64,000 bases of DNA, from contig NZ_JACEZT010000003.1 of the NCBI RefSeq assembly GCF_014042345.1, positions 310,001 to 374,000 on the forward strand, read 5' to 3'. Positions 43,842 through 52,084 of the stretch are shown one piece after another (position 1 is the first letter of the stretch; each line of letters starts with the position of its first letter). The stretch comes from Rugamonas brunnea. Its GTDB lineage: Bacteria > Pseudomonadota > Gammaproteobacteria > Burkholderiales > Burkholderiaceae_D. The translations under genes and the position numbers were made by a program. The notes below the pieces were generated by a model, which did no database searches, was not told where the DNA came from, and saw nothing but the letters and a program-made list of their open reading frames with translations.

Positions 43842-46163
43842 ATGAGCTCCCCTACCCATTTGTTTGCGACCGTCCCCAAGCGGTCTGCGCGCGCTGCGGC
43901 CGCGCCTTTCCTCCCCATGTCCCGCGCCGAAATGGACGCGCTGGGCTGGGATGCGTGCGACGTCATCCTCGTCACCGGCGACGCCTACATCGACCACCCC
44001 AGCTTCGGCATGGCCCTGGTGGGCCGGCTGCTGGAGGCCCAAGGCTACCGCGTCGGCATCATCAGCCAGCCGGACTGGCTGTCGGCCGACGCCTTCCGCG
44101 TGCTGGGCCAGCCGCGCCTGTTCTTCGGCATCACGGCCGGCAACATGGACTCCATGGTCAACCGCTACACGGCCGACCGCAAGATCCGCTCCGAGGACGC
44201 CTACACGGCCAACGCCGAACCGAACAAGCGGCCCGACCGCGCCGTCACCGTGTACGCCCAGCGCGCGCGCGAGGCCTTCCCCGGTACCCCCATCGTGATC
44301 GGCTCGATCGAAGCGTCGCTGCGCCGCATCGCCCACTTCGACTACTGGTCGGACAAGGTGCGCCGCTCGGTGCTGGCCGATTCCAAGGCCGACCTGCTGA
44401 TCTTCGGCAACGCCGAACGGGCGCTGGTGGACCTGACCCACCGCCTGGCCGCCGGCGAGGACATCAAGACCATCCGCGACCTGCGCGGCACCGCCTTCAT
44501 GGTGCCGCATGGCTGGCTGCCGGGGCCGGACTGGGGCGAGCACAATTCCACCCGCGTCGACGTGCCGGGCAAGATCGACCCCATCCCCGATCCGTACGCG
44601 ATGGCCAAGGAGGACAAGGCCGCCTGCGCCACCGAGAATGCCGCCACGGCGCCCGAGGTGCTGAAGCCGATCCGCATCATGAGCCGCGAGGAGCGGCTGG
44701 CCATGGCCAAGGAGAAGCACAACAAGACCGTGGTGCGGCTGCCGTCCTACGAGACGGTCAGCACCGACCCGGTGATGTACGCGCACGCCTCGCGCGTGTT
44801 CCACCTGGAGTCGAACCCCGGCAACGCGCGCGCCATCGTGCAGGCGCACGGCGAGCGCGACGTGTGGCTCAACCCGCCGCCGCTGCCGCTGCAGATGGAC
44901 GAGATGGACGGCGTGTACGACATGAACTACGCGCGCGCGCCCCACCCCAGCTACGGCAACGCCCACATCCCGGCATGGGAAATGATCCGCTTCTCGATCA
45001 ACATCATGCGCGGCTGCTTCGGCGGCTGCACGTTCTGCTCGATCACCGAGCACGAGGGCCGCATCATCCAGAGCCGCTCCGAGCCGTCCATCCTGCGCGA
45101 GATCGAGCACGTGCGCGACAAGACCAAAGGCTTCACCGGCACCATCTCCGACCTGGGCGGGCCGACGGCCAATATGTACCGCCTCTCGTGCCGCAGCAAG
45201 GAGATCGAGACCACCTGCCGCCGGCTGTCGTGCGTCTATCCGTCGATCTGCGTCAACCTGGGCACCGACCACAGCAAGCTGATCTCGCTGTACCGCAAGG
45301 CGCGCGCCATCCCCGGCGTGAAGAAGATCCTGATCAGCTCCGGCCTGCGCTACGACCTGGCCGTGCGCTCGCCCGAGTACGTGAAGGAGCTGGTGACCCA
45401 CCACGTGGGCGGCCTGCTGAAGATCGCGCCCGAGCACACGGAAACCAACACGCTGTCGAAGATGATGAAGCCGGGCATCGGCGCCTACGACGAGTTCAAG
45501 GAGATGTTCGACCGCTTCTCGCTGGAGGCCGGCAAGAAGCAGTACCTGATCCCCTATTTCATCGCGGCCCACCCCGGCACCACGGACGAGGACATGCTGA
45601 ACCTGGCCCTGTGGCTGAAGAAGAACAACTTCCGCCTGGACCAGGTGCAGACCTTCATGCCCACGCCGATGGCCATGGCCACCACCATGTACCACACGCG
45701 CAAGAACCCGCTGCACAAGGTGACGGCCGACTCGGAAGTGGTGGAGACGGCCCGCAGCGGCAAGATCCGCCGCATCCACAAGGCCTTCTTGCGCTACCAG
45801 GACCCGGACAACTGGGCCCTGCTGCGCGAAGCCCTGATCGGCATGGGACGCGCCGACCTGATCGGCAATGGCGACAAGCACCTGATCCCGGCCTGGTCGC
45901 CGGGCGAGGCCGGCGGCAAGGCGCTGGTGGCCGAGCAGCGCCGCACCGCGCCCGCGCCCGTGTCCAAGCCTGCGCCAGGTCCGGCGGCGGCCCGCGGCGC
46001 GCGCGCCAACGCGCTGACCGGCTCGCTGACGGCGCGCGCCGCCATCGAGACCAAGGCCCGCCCGTCCATCCTCGACACCATCAAGGTCAAGAAGCCGGCC
46101 GCCGCGCCGGCCAAGGGCGGCAAACCGGCCCGCGCGGCCGCGCCGGCCCGCGGCCGCAAATAA
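43842..46163 (+). CDS. ygiQ: YgiQ family radical SAM protein
   Basis: 773-residue UPF0313/YgiQ protein: N-terminal '[34 protein letters not shown]', radical SAM cysteines in '[10 protein letters not shown]' (about residues 391, 395, 398), and a C-terminal Ala/Lys/Pro-rich tail of ~70 residues. The reaction catalysed is unknown. ATG 43842 or 43830 (both in frame) are possible starts; neither has a strong ribosome site. TACAAT at 43826-43831 and a TTGCCC-N7-GGGCAA hairpin (about 43782-43800) lie upstream. Confidence 0.93.
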   Translation: MSSPTHLFATVPKRSARAAAAPFLPMSRAEMDALGWDACDVILVTGDAYIDHPSFGMALVGRLLEAQGYRVGIISQPDWLSADAFRVLGQPRLFFGITAGNMDSMVNRYTADRKIRSEDAYTANAEPNKRPDRAVTVYAQRAREAFPGTPIVIGSIEASLRRIAHFDYWSDKVRRSVLADSKADLLIFGNAERALVDLTHRLAAGEDIKTIRDLRGTAFMVPHGWLPGPDWGEHNSTRVDVPGKIDPIPDPYAMAKEDKAACATENAATAPEVLKPIRIMSREERLAMAKEKHNKTVVRLPSYETVSTDPVMYAHASRVFHLESNPGNARAIVQAHGERDVWLNPPPLPLQMDEMDGVYDMNYARAPHPSYGNAHIPAWEMIRFSINIMRGCFGGCTFCSITEHEGRIIQSRSEPSILREIEHVRDKTKGFTGTISDLGGPTANMYRLSCRSKEIETTCRRLSCVYPSICVNLGTDHSKLISLYRKARAIPGVKKILISSGLRYDLAVRSPEYVKELVTHHVGGLLKIAPEHTETNTLSKMMKPGIGAYDEFKEMFDRFSLEAGKKQYLIPYFIAAHPGTTDEDMLNLALWLKKNNFRLDQVQTFMPTPMAMATTMYHTRKNPLHKVTADSEVVETARSGKIRRIHKAFLRYQDPDNWALLREALIGMGRADLIGNGDKHLIPAWSPGEAGGKALVAEQRRTAPAPVSKPAPGPAAARGARANALTGSLTARAAIETKARPSILDTIKVKKPAAAPAKGGKPARAAAPARGRK

Positions 46164-46189
46164 GGCCCGTTCCCCACCTGCCAGGCCAC

Positions 46190-46237
46190 AGGCCGGCGCC
46201 CATCCGTCGCGCAGACGGGCGGGCGCCGGCCTTTTTT
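46190..46237 (+). terminator. Rho-independent terminator of ygiQ
   Basis: 12-bp stem AGGCCGGCGCCC (46190-46201) / GGGCGCCGGCCT (46221-46232) with an inner CCGTC/GACGG stem and a T6 tract (46232-46237). The remaining ~200 bp to the RCC1 gene shows no other feature I can support. Confidence 0.88.
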
Positions 46238-46436
46238 CTTATAATTCTCAAAAGAAATGTTGCAAAATGCCGCAATTGGTCCATTTGCGTGGATAATTCA
46301 GGCTTGCTCGGCTGATGGCTTGCCGGCGCCCACCGCTACACTGGCTGCATGCTGGCGGCAATGGCGCGTTGCCCGCCCTGCGCGCCCCGGCCAGCCCGGC
46401 GCGGCGCCTCCCCTTTTTGTAGAGAACTGGAAGACC

Positions 46437-47855
46437 ATGAAAGCTACCTTCAAATTGTCGTCCCTGCTGCTGGTGCCGCTATTGGCCGTGCTGACCGCCT
46501 GCGGCGGCGGCAGCAAGGGCACCACCACCACCTCCACCTCGCCGACCGTGGTGTCGATCGCCATCACACCGTCCCCCGCCAACGTCCCCCTCGGCTCCAG
46601 CACGCAGTTGACGGCCACCGCCACCTATTCGGACTCCAGCACCAAGGACGTGACCAAGAGCGTGAACTGGAGCGCCACCGGCAGCCTGGTGACGGTATTT
46701 TCCAGCGGACAGATCACCGGCGCCGCGCTCGGTACTGACACCGTCACGGCCACCTACGTCCAGACCGGGGGCAATGTGACGAAGGACGTCACAGTGACCG
46801 TCCAGCCGCCATGGACCGCGGTGGTGGCAGGCGGCAACCAGACCTTCTCCCGCAAGGCCGACGGCAGCCTGTACAGCTGGGGCCTGAACAACCGGGGCCA
46901 GCTGGGCGACGGCACCACCACCGACCGTTCGACCCCGACCCCCGTGGCCGGCAATGTGCTGACCTGGAAACAGGTGGCCGTGGGTGAGCAGTTCACCATC
47001 GCGCTGCGCACCGATGGCACCTTGTGGGCCTGGGGCTTCAACCAGAATGGCCAGCTGGGCGACGGCACCACGGTCGACAAGGCGACCCCGGTCAAGATCG
47101 GCGGCTCGAGCGACTGGACCTACGTGGCCGCCGGCAAGGCCCACGCGCTGGCCGTCAACAAAGGCGGCGTGCTGTGGGGCTGGGGCCGCAACTTCGACGG
47201 CCAGCTGGGCGACAACACCAATATCGACAAGTTGGTGCCGACCAAGATCGGCACGGCCACCACCTGGCTCAAGGTGGCGGCCGGCACTACCCACAGCCTG
47301 GGCTTGCGCACCGACGGCTCGCTGTATTCGTGGGGTGGCAACCTGAACGGCCAGCTCGGTAACGGCCTGAGTGGTCCCGACGTGCTGGTGCCGGCCCGCG
47401 TCGGCAGTTCGACCTGGATCGCCATGTCGGCCGGCGACACCCATTCGATGGCCATCCGCGCCGACGGCGCCCTGTTCGGCTGGGGCGGCAACAGTTCCGG
47501 CCAGGTCGGCAACAATGGTTCGCTCAACGTGACGGCGCCGGCCCAGATCACCACGGCCAACAACTGGACGGTGGTGGCGGCCGGTGGCAGCCATACGATG
47601 GCGGTACGTAATGACGGCACGCTGTGGGGTTGGGGTTCCAACAGCGACGGCCAGCTGGGCGACGGCCTGGGACTGGACACGAGCAGCCCGAACCAGATCG
47701 GCACGGCCAAGAACTGGAGCAGCGTCAGCGCTGGCGCCAGCCACACCTTTGGCCTGCAGACCGACGGCTCGCGTTGGGGCTGGGGCCGCAATGCCGAAGG
47801 CCAGCTGGGCAACGGCAAGACCACCGCGGTGACCACCCCGGCCAACCTGCCCTGA
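46437..47855 (+). CDS. RCC1-repeat lipoprotein with an Ig-like (Big_2) domain
   Basis: 472-residue exported lipoprotein: signal with lipobox LTAC (Cys22), a Ser/Thr linker, a Big_2-type Ig-like domain (about 38-120), then seven RCC1 repeats, each with the core W-G-x-N-x-x-G-Q-L-G. Seven repeats are enough for a closed seven-bladed propeller. Bacterial surface RCC1 proteins are poorly characterised; adhesion or protein binding is possible but not shown. ATG 46437 has GGAAG upstream and places the lipobox correctly; a longer in-frame start is rejected. Confidence 0.88.
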   Translation: MKATFKLSSLLLVPLLAVLTACGGGSKGTTTTSTSPTVVSIAITPSPANVPLGSSTQLTATATYSDSSTKDVTKSVNWSATGSLVTVFSSGQITGAALGTDTVTATYVQTGGNVTKDVTVTVQPPWTAVVAGGNQTFSRKADGSLYSWGLNNRGQLGDGTTTDRSTPTPVAGNVLTWKQVAVGEQFTIALRTDGTLWAWGFNQNGQLGDGTTVDKATPVKIGGSSDWTYVAAGKAHALAVNKGGVLWGWGRNFDGQLGDNTNIDKLVPTKIGTATTWLKVAAGTTHSLGLRTDGSLYSWGGNLNGQLGNGLSGPDVLVPARVGSSTWIAMSAGDTHSMAIRADGALFGWGGNSSGQVGNNGSLNVTAPAQITTANNWTVVAAGGSHTMAVRNDGTLWGWGSNSDGQLGDGLGLDTSSPNQIGTAKNWSSVSAGASHTFGLQTDGSRWGWGRNAEGQLGNGKTTAVTTPANLP

Positions 47856-47873
47856 GCCACACGCTGACGTCAC

Positions 47874-47936
47874 ACCGGGGTCAGGTCATGCGATCAAGCA
47901 AATTGCTCGATGGCATGACCTGACCCCGGTTTTTTG
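47874..47936 (+). terminator. Long palindromic terminator after the RCC1 gene
   Basis: Perfect 18-bp arms at 47874-47891 (ACCGGGGTCAGGTCATGC) and 47913-47930, an inner AGCAA-A-TTGCT palindrome, and a T6 run (47930-47935). Strong intrinsic terminator; the arm sequence may also belong to a dispersed repeat family. Confidence 0.85.
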
Positions 47937-47980
47937 TCGTAATGCAACGACACGCGATGCGTGACAGCGGCGGGACGGGC

Positions 47981-47986
47981 TACAAT
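47981..47986 (+). promoter_or_regulatory. Candidate -10 element for the GGDEF-EAL gene
   Basis: TACAAT 14 bp before GTG 48001. GCGTGA lies 16 bp upstream as a weak -35. If this promoter is used, the 5' leader is very short, which would favour GTG 48031 or a later start. Confidence 0.35.
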
Positions 47987-48000
47987 TTGCGGGCAGCCCC

Positions 48001-50907
48001 GTGTCCCTTCCCCCGCCACTGGAATCCGCCGTGCCCGACCTGTCCGCCCTCGCCGCCCGCTGTCGCCGCGCCATCCGTCTGCTGAGGCGGGACGGCTGCT
48101 GGCTGCTGGCCATGGCCTTGCTGGCCCTGATGGCGGCGCCGGCCAGCGCGCTCGACGCCGTCACCCTGCAGCTCAAGCACCACCACCAGTTCCAGTTCGC
48201 CGGCTATTACGCGGCGCTGGAACAGGGCTATTACCGCGAGGCGGGGCTGGATGTGCGCATCCTCGAGGGCAGCGACAGCAACGACCCGGAGCGGGCCGTG
48301 CTCGGCGGCCAGGCCAACTATGGCGTCGGCGGCAGCAGCCTGCTGCTGGCGCGCCTGGCCGGCAAGCCGGTGGTGGTGCTGGGGGTGGTCTTCCAGCACT
48401 CGCCGTACGCGCTGGCCATTCGCCAGAGCGGCAGCGAACCGGACCTGCGGCGCATCATCGGCAAGCGCGCCATGATAGGCTCGCTCACCGATGAGATGAG
48501 CAACGCCGACGAATTGCTGGCGTACCTGAAGCAGGAAGGGATACCGGCCAGCAGCTTCCAGCGCGTCGAACACAGCTTCAATCCCGACGACCTGGTGGCG
48601 GGCAAGGTGGACGCCATGTCGATCTACACCACCAACGAGCCCGACATCTTCGACCGGCTCGGCTTCCCCTACGATGTCTACACCCCGCGCACGGCCGGCA
48701 TCGATTTCTACGGCGACAACCTGTTCACCAGCGAGGCCGAGCTGGCGGCCCATCCGCAGCGGGTCAAGGCCTTCCGCGCGGCCAGCATGCGCGGCTGGCA
48801 GTATGCGATGAGCCACCAGGAGGAGATCGCCGACCTCATCCTCAACAAGTATTCGCGCCGCAACGACCGCCAGCATCTGCTGTACGAGGCGCGCCAGATG
48901 GTGCCGCTGGTGCAGCCGGTGCTGGTCGAGATCGGCTACATGAACCCCGAGCGCTGGCGCCACATCGCCGACGTGTACGCGGGCCTGGGCATGCTGCCGG
49001 CCCACGCCAGTTTCGACGGCTTCATGTACGACCCCGGCAACGGCCGCACGCCGTTGCGCTGGCTGTACCGCGTGCTGGGCGCGGCGGCACTGCTGCTGGT
49101 GCTGGGGCTGGCCGTGCACTTTTCCCTGCTGGCGCGCGAACGCCAGCGGGCCGAGGAAACCATCCGCAAGGGCGAGCTGCGCTTCCGCACCATGTTCGAG
49201 CGGGCGCCGATGGGCATCGCCCTGATCGATTCGCTCACCGGACGCTTCAGCGACATCAACCCGCGCTACCTGGAGATCGCCGGCCGCACGCAGCAGGAGA
49301 TGGTGGCCAGCCGCTGGTTCGACATCAGCCACCCGGACGACGTGGTGCCGGAGCAATTGCAGATGGAGCAGCTCAACGCCGGGCGCATCGCCGGCTACAA
49401 GCTGTCCAAGCGGCTGCTGCGGCCCGACGGCACGGTGGTGTGGGTGGACGCCTCGATCGTGGCCGTCGACACGGCCGACCGCGGCCACCCGCACCACCTG
49501 TGCATGATCGAGGACGTGACGGACAAGAAGGAGACCGAGGCACTGGTGTGGCAGCAGGCCAACTTCGATCCACTGACCCAGCTGCCGAACCGGCGCATGT
49601 TCCACGACCGGCTGGCGCACGCCATCCTCAAGTGCCAGCGCGACGGCGGCCGCATCGCCGTGCTGTTCATCGACCTCGACCACTTCAAGGAAGTCAACGA
49701 CACGCTGGGCCACCACCAGGGCGACGTGCTGCTGGTCGAGGCGGCCCAGCGCATCGGCGCCTGCGTCCGCAAGTCCGACACGGTGGCGCGGCTGGGCGGC
49801 GACGAATTCACGGTGATCCTGTCCGGCGTGGACGAGGGCGGCCGGGTCGACAGCATCGCCCAGCACGTGCTCGACAGCCTGCGCGCCCCGTTCGCGCTGG
49901 GCGAGGAGCAGGCTTTCGTGTCGGCCTCGATCGGCATCACGCTGTACCCGGACGACGCGCGCGACATCGACAACCTGCTCAAGCACGCCGACCAGGCCAT
50001 GTACGCGGCCAAGGGCGGCGGGCGCAACCGCTTCAGCTATTTCACGCCCACGCTGCAGGTGGCCGCGCTCAACCGCATGCGCCTGACCAACGACCTGCGC
50101 GGCGCGCTCAAGGGCGGCCAGCTGGCGCTGTACTTCCAGCCCATCGTGCACCTGCGCACCGGGCGCATCCACAAGGCCGAGGCGCTGATCCGCTGGACCC
50201 ATCCGCAGCGCGGCATGGTCAGCCCGCTGGAATTCATCCCGCTGGCCGAGTCCAGTGGCCTGATCATGGAGATTGGTTCGTGGGTGCTGCGCGAGTCGGT
50301 GCAGTGGGTGCGGCGCTGGCGGCGCGAGCACCATCCCGAGTTCCAGGTCAGCGTCAACCAGTCGCCGCTGGAATTCCAGCGCGACGATGGCTCCTACCAG
50401 GCCTGGCTGGGCGAATTGCAGGCGCTGGACTTGCCGGGCCAGTCGGTGGTGGTGGAGATCACGGAAGGCTTGCTGCTCGACGCCAACAGCGCTGTCAGCA
50501 ACAAGCTGCTGCAGTTGCGCGACGCCGGCATCCAGGTCGCGCTCGACGACTTCGGCACCGGCTATTCCTCGCTGTCGTACCTGAAGAAATTCGACATCGA
50601 TTACCTGAAGATCGACCGTTCCTTCACCCGCAACCTGGCGCCCGATTCGAGCGACATGGCGCTGTCGGACGCCATCATCGTCATGGCCCACAAGCTGGGC
50701 CTGCGGGTGATCGCGGAAGGGGTGGAAACGGCCGAGCAGCGCGACCTGCTGGCGGCGGCCGGCTGCGATTATGGCCAGGGCTATTTGTTCGCGCGGCCCA
50801 TGCCGGCCGAGCAGTTCGATGCGCTGCTCAAGGCCCAGGCGGCGCAGGCGGCCCAAGCCGCGCAGGCTGTGCAGGCCGCACCGACGGCGCCGGCGCCGAC
50901 CACCTAG
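48001..50907 (+). CDS. NMT1/PAS/GGDEF/EAL cyclic di-GMP signalling protein
   Basis: 968-residue membrane protein. After a hydrophobic N-terminal segment (about 33-50) comes an NMT1/THI5-like periplasmic binding domain (about 52-300), a membrane helix (about 352-376), a PAS domain (about 390-520), a GGDEF domain with intact GGDEF (599-603) and an RxxD inhibitory site (Arg590-Asp593), and an EAL domain with EAL at 727-729 and 'DDFGTGYSSL'. Both the cyclase and phosphodiesterase motifs are intact. The sensor resembles binding proteins for thiamine-pyrimidine or similar ligands. Start GTG 48001 is uncertain; GTG 48031 is also possible. Confidence 0.9.
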   Translation: MSLPPPLESAVPDLSALAARCRRAIRLLRRDGCWLLAMALLALMAAPASALDAVTLQLKHHHQFQFAGYYAALEQGYYREAGLDVRILEGSDSNDPERAVLGGQANYGVGGSSLLLARLAGKPVVVLGVVFQHSPYALAIRQSGSEPDLRRIIGKRAMIGSLTDEMSNADELLAYLKQEGIPASSFQRVEHSFNPDDLVAGKVDAMSIYTTNEPDIFDRLGFPYDVYTPRTAGIDFYGDNLFTSEAELAAHPQRVKAFRAASMRGWQYAMSHQEEIADLILNKYSRRNDRQHLLYEARQMVPLVQPVLVEIGYMNPERWRHIADVYAGLGMLPAHASFDGFMYDPGNGRTPLRWLYRVLGAAALLLVLGLAVHFSLLARERQRAEETIRKGELRFRTMFERAPMGIALIDSLTGRFSDINPRYLEIAGRTQQEMVASRWFDISHPDDVVPEQLQMEQLNAGRIAGYKLSKRLLRPDGTVVWVDASIVAVDTADRGHPHHLCMIEDVTDKKETEALVWQQANFDPLTQLPNRRMFHDRLAHAILKCQRDGGRIAVLFIDLDHFKEVNDTLGHHQGDVLLVEAAQRIGACVRKSDTVARLGGDEFTVILSGVDEGGRVDSIAQHVLDSLRAPFALGEEQAFVSASIGITLYPDDARDIDNLLKHADQAMYAAKGGGRNRFSYFTPTLQVAALNRMRLTNDLRGALKGGQLALYFQPIVHLRTGRIHKAEALIRWTHPQRGMVSPLEFIPLAESSGLIMEIGSWVLRESVQWVRRWRREHHPEFQVSVNQSPLEFQRDDGSYQAWLGELQALDLPGQSVVVEITEGLLLDANSAVSNKLLQLRDAGIQVALDDFGTGYSSLSYLKKFDIDYLKIDRSFTRNLAPDSSDMALSDAIIVMAHKLGLRVIAEGVETAEQRDLLAAAGCDYGQGYLFARPMPAEQFDALLKAQAAQAAQAAQAVQAAPTAPAPTT

Positions 50908-50925
50908 GCCGCCATCCGGCCGGCG

Positions 50926-51969
50926 CTAGCCCGCCTTGCCGCCGCGGGCCCGGAACTGCTGCGGCGTGCAGCCGGCCCAGCGCCGGAAGGCGCGGATGAA
51001 ATTGCTGGTTTCCGCATAGCCGAGGCGCTCGGCAACCTGGTCGATGGTCCAGTTCGGATCGTGCAGCAGGCTTTGCGCGTGCAGCTTCTTGACCTCGTCG
51101 ATCAAATCCTTGTAACTGCTGCCTTCGCCGTTGAGAGCGCGGCTGAGGCTGCGCGGCGACGCGCCCAGCCGCCGCGCCGCCGCCACCAGCGACGGATAGG
51201 CGCCGTCGCTGTCGGCCAGCAGGGCGATGACCTTCATCGACACATCGCCGGCGCGGCTCTCGGCGTCGAAACGGCATTGCCGGACCGCCGCCTGGTGGGC
51301 CGCGCGGTCGGCCGTCTCGCACGGCTCGGCCAGCAAGGCGGCCGGGATGCGCAGCCGGCACACTGGCGCGCCGTAAGCGATCGGGTATTGGAAGAAGGCC
51401 GCGGCGGCCTCGCCCCAGTCAGGCTGGACGAAGGGGAATTCCTGCCGCAACCGCCGGCTCGCTTCGCCGATCAGGGTGCCCGCGATCCGGGCCAGCAGCA
51501 CGGCCATGGCCAGGTACAGGAAGTCGTGCAAGTCGGCCAGTGCCGGCTCCAGCCCGATCTCCAGGCAGGCTTCGCCGCCATCCTCGGCCAGATGGAAATG
51601 AAAGATCGTGGCGCGCAGCGGCGAGAACGCGCAGATCGTCTGCAGCGCTTCGCGCAGGTCGGCGCTGGTCTGGATGGCGGCGCCCAGCATGCCGTGCGCA
51701 TGGTTGGCCGCCGCCATCGAGGCCCACTCCAGCGGCAGCAAGGGATCGGGGCACTGTTGCCGCACGGTGCGCAAGAACACGGCCATCCTGGCCGGCGCGA
51801 TGTGCTTGCCCTCCAGGCCGATGTCGGCCGGCTTCAGGCCCGCTGCGGCGAGCAGGGCGCCGGTGTCGTAGCCGCGCGCGCGCATGACGTTGCACAGCAG
51901 ACGCAGATAGACGTGGTGGAACATCGGAACCGGCTTGGCCTGGCGGGCGGGAGGGATGGGTCGTTCCAT
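50926..51969 (-). CDS. AraC family regulator with Arabinose_bd-type N-terminal domain
   Basis: 347-residue regulator: an N-terminal domain of the 'Arabinose_bd' (PF12625) type (about 20-210) and a C-terminal AraC double HTH (about 245-340, 'WTIDQVAERLGYAETSNFIRAFRRWAGCTPQQFR'). This architecture is shared by OruR/ArgR-like activators that sense small metabolites. It is divergent from the hydrolase-reductase fusion gene 115 bp away and is its most likely regulator. Confidence 0.88.
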   Translation of the reverse strand: MERPIPPARQAKPVPMFHHVYLRLLCNVMRARGYDTGALLAAAGLKPADIGLEGKHIAPARMAVFLRTVRQQCPDPLLPLEWASMAAANHAHGMLGAAIQTSADLREALQTICAFSPLRATIFHFHLAEDGGEACLEIGLEPALADLHDFLYLAMAVLLARIAGTLIGEASRRLRQEFPFVQPDWGEAAAAFFQYPIAYGAPVCRLRIPAALLAEPCETADRAAHQAAVRQCRFDAESRAGDVSMKVIALLADSDGAYPSLVAAARRLGASPRSLSRALNGEGSSYKDLIDEVKKLHAQSLLHDPNWTIDQVAERLGYAETSNFIRAFRRWAGCTPQQFRARGGKAG

Positions 51970-52084
51970 GCAGGTGGTGGCGCAAAGTGATTATTTGTTG
52001 TCTTGCACGGCCATAGCGAGGCGGCGTGTCCGAAACAATAATAGCAGCACAATTATTGCAATCATCCTTAACGGAGGGGACGCC

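Noticed and set aside
43188-45881. 897-codon minus-strand frame across ygiQ
   Set aside because: Antisense shadow of ygiQ; composition (H/R/Q/V-rich) is typical of such shadows and no motif is seen.
43955-46315. 786-codon plus-strand frame overlapping ygiQ in another phase
   Set aside because: Arg/Gly/Pro-rich shadow frame; the YgiQ frame carries the radical SAM motif and conserved N-terminus.
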